A DNA stretch of 7,943 nt, from assembly GCA_021160405.1 (NCBI GenBank), contig JAGHCO010000158.1, positions 1 to 7,943 on the forward strand. The letters run 5' to 3'. Below the pieces are notes generated by a model. It had not been told where the DNA came from and did not search any database. It saw nothing but the letters and a program-made list of their open reading frames with translations. The stretch comes from Candidatus Aerophobota bacterium (GTDB lineage: Bacteria > Aerophobota > Aerophobia > Aerophobales > JAGHCO01). Below are positions 6,147-7,943 of this stretch, in pieces. Within the stretch, counting starts at the first letter, position 1, and each line of letters opens with the position of its first letter. The position numbers and the translations under genes were made by a program.

Positions 6147-7414
6147 TATATTAACCTCTCCTTTTCTAAAAATTGTTTTATCTGCTCTTTAGTTAAAAAA
6201 GGACCCTTCTCAGAGCTGCGGTGATTGTTTCCCTGAGGAAGGTAACAATCTGGATAAAAATGCTTAATGGTTCCCATATCCTTTAGTGCAGGAAGAATTA
6301 TATACATATCATCTCTTTCAAGAGCCCTTGTTTGCTCATCTTTAGTCATTACCTCTTCATAGAGTTTTTCTCCAGGTTTTATTCCCACCTCCTTTATATT
6401 ATTATGGAGTCCTAATACGCTTTCTAAAACCTCAACTAAATCTATTATTTTAACTACAGGCATCTTTTGGACAAAAACCTCTCCCCCCTTTGCTAAGAGA
6501 GTTGCTTTAAAAATAAATTTTACTGCTCCCCTTAAAGACATTATAAACCTTGTCATTTTTTTACTCGTTATAGTAATTGATTTTCCGTTCGTAAGTTGAT
6601 TTTTAAATAGGGGGATAACTGAACCCCTTGAACCTAATACATTACCAAATCTGACGCTTGCAAACACAGTTCTTCGCTTGCCCTTATAATAATTGGCAGC
6701 CGTAAAGAGCTTCTCAGCCATAAGTTTTGTAGCTCCCATTGTGCTTGTGGGATTTACTGCCTTGTCAGTTGAGGTAAAGATTACTTTTTCTGCATTTACC
6801 TGCATAGCTGCATTTATAACATTTTGGGAGCCGTATATATTGGTATTAATTGCCTCAAAGGGGTTATATTCACAGGAAGTAACATGCTTTAGAGCAGCTA
6901 AGTGAAAGATAATATCCACACCCTCCATAGCCATTTTTAATCTTTTTTCATCTCGCACATCCCCAATGAAATATCTTATATTATTCTTTTCTCCAAACTG
7001 TTGGTTCATTTGAAATTGTTTTGTCTCATCCCTACTATAAATCCTGATTACTGAAGGATGAGAAGTTAAAAGATGACGGGTTATCTCTTTTCCTACAGTC
7101 CCTGTTCCTCCGGTAATAAGTATTTTTTTACCAAGGAAAAGATTTCCCTTTTGAGAAGAATTTTCTTCCTCTTTATCATATTCATTATTATTTAGGATTT
7201 TTCTTGCTCCCTTTATGGTGTATTCTTTATCTCTCACCAGTTCCTTAATTCTCAAGAGCCTTTTTACCTCATCTTCGCTGTACCTTCTGTGTCCACCCTT
7301 GCTCCTGTAAGGCTTGAGAAAATCACTGAATTCTCTTTCCCAGTACCTTAGAGTGTATTCCTTTACCCCAATTCTCTGGCATAACTCACCTATGGTAAGA
7401 AAACCATTGTTCAT
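6146..7414 (-). CDS. MerR-type HTH domain fused to UDP-HexNAc 4,6-dehydratase (FlaA1/CapD/PseB family)
   Basis: Residues 5-75 are a MerR-family winged helix: FLTIGELCQRIGVKEYTLRYWE, then GGHRRYSEDEV and YTIKGARKIL. A charged linker (76-94) follows, then a polysaccharide-biosynthesis SDR from about 97 with TGGTGTVGK (101-109), HLAALKH (171-177), STDKA (215-219), MGATK (226-230), VRFGNVLGSRGSV (254-266), RFIMS (289-293) and IKPGEKLYEE (345-354). The enzyme part should turn UDP-GlcNAc (or a relative) into a 4-keto-6-deoxy sugar, the first committed pathway step. The position filled by Tyr in FlaA1/PseB is Met226, as in WbpM/CapE-type enzymes. No ATG, GTG or TTG codon lies in frame between the HTH and the Rossmann motif, so the enzyme is not made separately from an obvious start. 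ATG 7414 is preferred over GTG 7438 because GAGG lies 5 bases upstream and the HTH then starts normally. It is the first operon gene. Confidence 0.9.
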   Translation of the reverse strand: MNNGFLTIGELCQRIGVKEYTLRYWEREFSDFLKPYRSKGGHRRYSEDEVKRLLRIKELVRDKEYTIKGARKILNNNEYDKEEENSSQKGNLFLGKKILITGGTGTVGKEITRHLLTSHPSVIRIYSRDETKQFQMNQQFGEKNNIRYFIGDVRDEKRLKMAMEGVDIIFHLAALKHVTSCEYNPFEAINTNIYGSQNVINAAMQVNAEKVIFTSTDKAVNPTSTMGATKLMAEKLFTAANYYKGKRRTVFASVRFGNVLGSRGSVIPLFKNQLTNGKSITITSKKMTRFIMSLRGAVKFIFKATLLAKGGEVFVQKMPVVKIIDLVEVLESVLGLHNNIKEVGIKPGEKLYEEVMTKDEQTRALERDDMYIILPALKDMGTIKHFYPDCYLPQGNNHRSSEKGPFLTKEQIKQFLEKERLI

Positions 7415-7443
7415 TTCACCCTCTTCTTTGCTCTTCACATATT

Positions 7444-7464
7444 ACTCTTTACTTTTCACTTTTT
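7444..7464. repeat. Degenerate heptamer run in the operon leader
   Basis: Three adjoining heptamers read ACTCTTT, ACTTTTC and ACTTTTT. A related block, CTCTTCA, lies at 7431-7437. On the minus strand this gives a purine-rich leader (GTGAAAAGTAAAGAG, then GTGAAGAGCAAAGAA 21 bases further on) just upstream of the first operon gene. The units are imperfect and the composition is simple, so the call is weak. Confidence 0.35.
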
Positions 7465-7542
7465 TTATTATCGGCAAATCAACAAAATACTTTAATTTTA
7501 TAAAGCAAAATTTATACCAAATTCTTAAGGATAATAACTACC

Positions 7543-7570
7543 TTGATAAATTTGAAATTTGTAGTATAAT
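7543..7570 (+). promoter_or_regulatory. Sigma70-type promoter of the coiled-coil gene
   Basis: TTGATA (7543-7548) matches five of six -35 consensus bases and TATAAT (7565-7570) matches the -10 consensus fully, with a 16-base spacer. Transcription would begin near 7577, leaving a leader of about 30 bases before the ATG at 7608. Confidence 0.75.
7548..7560. promoter_or_regulatory. Possible operator dyad within the promoter spacer
   Basis: AAATTTGAAATTT is an inverted repeat with 6-base arms around a central G. It begins on the last base of the -35 and fills most of the spacer, which is where MerR-family proteins bind. The divergently read neighbour encodes a MerR-type domain. Such AT-only dyads also occur by chance in AT-rich DNA, and the spacer is 16 bases rather than the 19-20 of classic MerR promoters. 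Confidence 0.25.
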
Positions 7571-7595
7571 AACCACTAAAAGAAAAATAAAATGT

Positions 7596-7599
7596 GGAG
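7596..7599 (+). promoter_or_regulatory. Ribosome binding site of the coiled-coil gene
   Basis: GGAG lies 8 bases before the ATG at 7608 and supports that start. Confidence 0.65.
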
Positions 7600-7607
7600 A
7601 GCAAAAA

Positions 7608-7943
7608 ATGGGAGTTTATGAAAATGTAAAAAAAGCCCTTCAGGATGTTGTAGCCCCAGAATTACGAGCTTTGCAGGGAGAGATTAAGCGTCTTGATGAG
7701 AAGGTAGATTCTGGTTATAAGCGTCTTGATGAGAAGGTAGATTCTGGTTATAAGCGTCTTGATGAGAAGGTAGATTCTCTACGTAATGAGGTTCTATCAG
7801 AGATAAAAAGATTGGATGGAAAGATGGATTCTAATTATGAGAAACTGGATGAGAAGGTAGATTCTCTACGTAATGAGGTTCTATCAGAGATAAAAAGATT
7901 GGATGGAAAGATGGATTCTAATTATGAGAAACTGGATGAGAAA
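7608..7943 (+). CDS. Repetitive coiled-coil protein of unknown function (3' end cut by window edge)
   Basis: The visible 112 codons encode a short non-repetitive head (MGVYENVKKALQDVVAPELR, 1-20) followed by charged helical repeats. Two full copies of the 11-residue unit KRLDEKVDSGY (27-48) are followed by a 29-residue unit (51-79) that repeats from 80 with the same residues and starts again at 109. The 29-residue unit can be read as 11 + 11 + 7, with KRLDGKMDSNY, EKLDEKVDSLR and the heptad-like NEVLSEI. Hydrophobic residues at Leu, Val/Met and Tyr/Leu with 4-4-3 spacing indicate a hendecad coiled coil. No signal peptide or membrane segment is seen in this part. I do not recognise a characterised family; a C-terminal anchor or enzyme domain could lie beyond the edge. 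It has its own promoter and is divergent from the sugar operon, so a functional link is unproven. Confidence 0.85.
   Translation, partial: MGVYENVKKALQDVVAPELRALQGEIKRLDEKVDSGYKRLDEKVDSGYKRLDEKVDSLRNEVLSEIKRLDGKMDSNYEKLDEKVDSLRNEVLSEIKRLDGKMDSNYEKLDEK
7686..7784 (+). repeat. 33-bp in-frame tandem repeat
   Basis: The 33-base unit occupies 7686-7718 and 7719-7751 with identical sequence. A third copy from 7752 is identical for 27 bases and then changes as it merges into the 87-bp repeat. Each unit encodes KRLDEKVDSGY. Confidence 0.9.
7758..7943 (+). repeat. 87-bp in-frame tandem repeat
   Basis: Copies at 7758-7844 and 7845-7931 differ at only one base (the third base of the first Leu codon, CTT versus CTG). 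A third copy begins at 7932 and runs off the window. Each unit encodes 29 residues. Near-identity at synonymous positions implies recent duplication or continuing homogenisation. Confidence 0.92.

Larger units (their letters stand above)
7415..7607. other. Divergent intergenic region between the sugar operon and the coiled-coil gene
   Basis: This AT-rich stretch separates the minus-strand operon from the plus-strand gene. It holds a clear plus-strand promoter (7543-7570), a small dyad within that promoter, and a degenerate heptamer run near the operon start. No minus-strand promoter with both a good -35 and a good -10 at proper spacing could be picked out, although TATAAA-like hexamers exist on that strand. 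No RNA gene or terminator hairpin is visible. Confidence 0.6.

Noticed and set aside
6693..6905. Plus-strand open frame of 70 codons
   Set aside because: It is antisense to the dehydratase core, with hydrophobic composition typical of a reverse-strand shadow.
7415..7438. GTG at 7438 as start of the MerR-dehydratase gene
   Set aside because: The ATG at 7414 has a better-placed GAGG and begins just ahead of the HTH, while the extra eight codons (KSKEEGE-type) come from the purine-rich leader.
7439..7560. Minus-strand promoter for the sugar operon
   Set aside because: TATAAA-like hexamers are present, but none has a recognisable -35 at 16-18 bases, so no position is called.
7686..7943. Direct repeats as a CRISPR array
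   Set aside because: The repeats adjoin one another without unique spacers, stay in frame and encode a regular coiled coil behind a good promoter and start.

Overview
This AT-rich window, with heavy use of AGA and ATA codons, comes from a bacterium. It holds most of a surface-sugar gene cluster that builds a nonulosonic acid (the nine-carbon, sialic-acid-like group that includes pseudaminic and legionaminic acids). Gene content alone does not fix the taxon. The mix of SpsF/SpsG-like, PseC-like and NeuB-like proteins, plus short scattered intergenic repeats, fits an anaerobic Gram-positive or candidate-phylum lineage, but that is inference.

Layout. Bases 1-7414 carry seven genes, all on the minus strand, with short gaps, one-base overlaps or stop codons that sit inside ribosome binding sites, so they look like one operon read from right to left. 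In transcription order they are: (1) a MerR-type DNA-binding domain fused to a nucleotide-sugar 4,6-dehydratase (7414-6146); (2) an extended-SDR NAD-dependent epimerase (6146-5199); (3) a PseC-type PLP aminotransferase (5137-3935); (4) a NeuB/PseI/LegI-family condensing enzyme with a SAF domain (3923-2877); (5) a Gfo/Idh/MocA oxidoreductase (2873-1878); (6) a FabG-like classical SDR (1863-1114); (7) a fused SpsF-type cytidylyltransferase plus PseG-type hydrolase/glycosyltransferase-fold protein (1030 to 1, cut by the window edge). Bases 7415-7607 are a divergent intergenic region with a strong sigma70-like promoter pointing right. Bases 7608-7943 start a plus-strand gene for a highly repetitive coiled-coil protein, cut by the right edge.

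How the genes work together. The dehydratase makes a 4-keto-6-deoxy-HexNAc nucleotide, the aminotransferase adds the 4-amino group, the PseG-like domain releases the free 2,4-diamino sugar from its nucleotide, the NeuB-family enzyme condenses it with phosphoenolpyruvate, and the SpsF-like domain activates the product with CMP. The N-acetyltransferase expected between aminotransferase and hydrolase is not in the window and may lie beyond the left edge. Three further oxidoreductase or epimerase genes (2, 5, 6) are not needed for the standard routes and suggest a modified sugar.

Most notable are the MerR-dehydratase fusion, which has no plausible independent start for the enzyme half; a dyad inside the divergent promoter that this regulator might bind; the SpsF-PseG fusion; the near-identical 33-bp and 87-bp coding repeats in the divergent gene; and short dispersed repeats between and inside operon genes.
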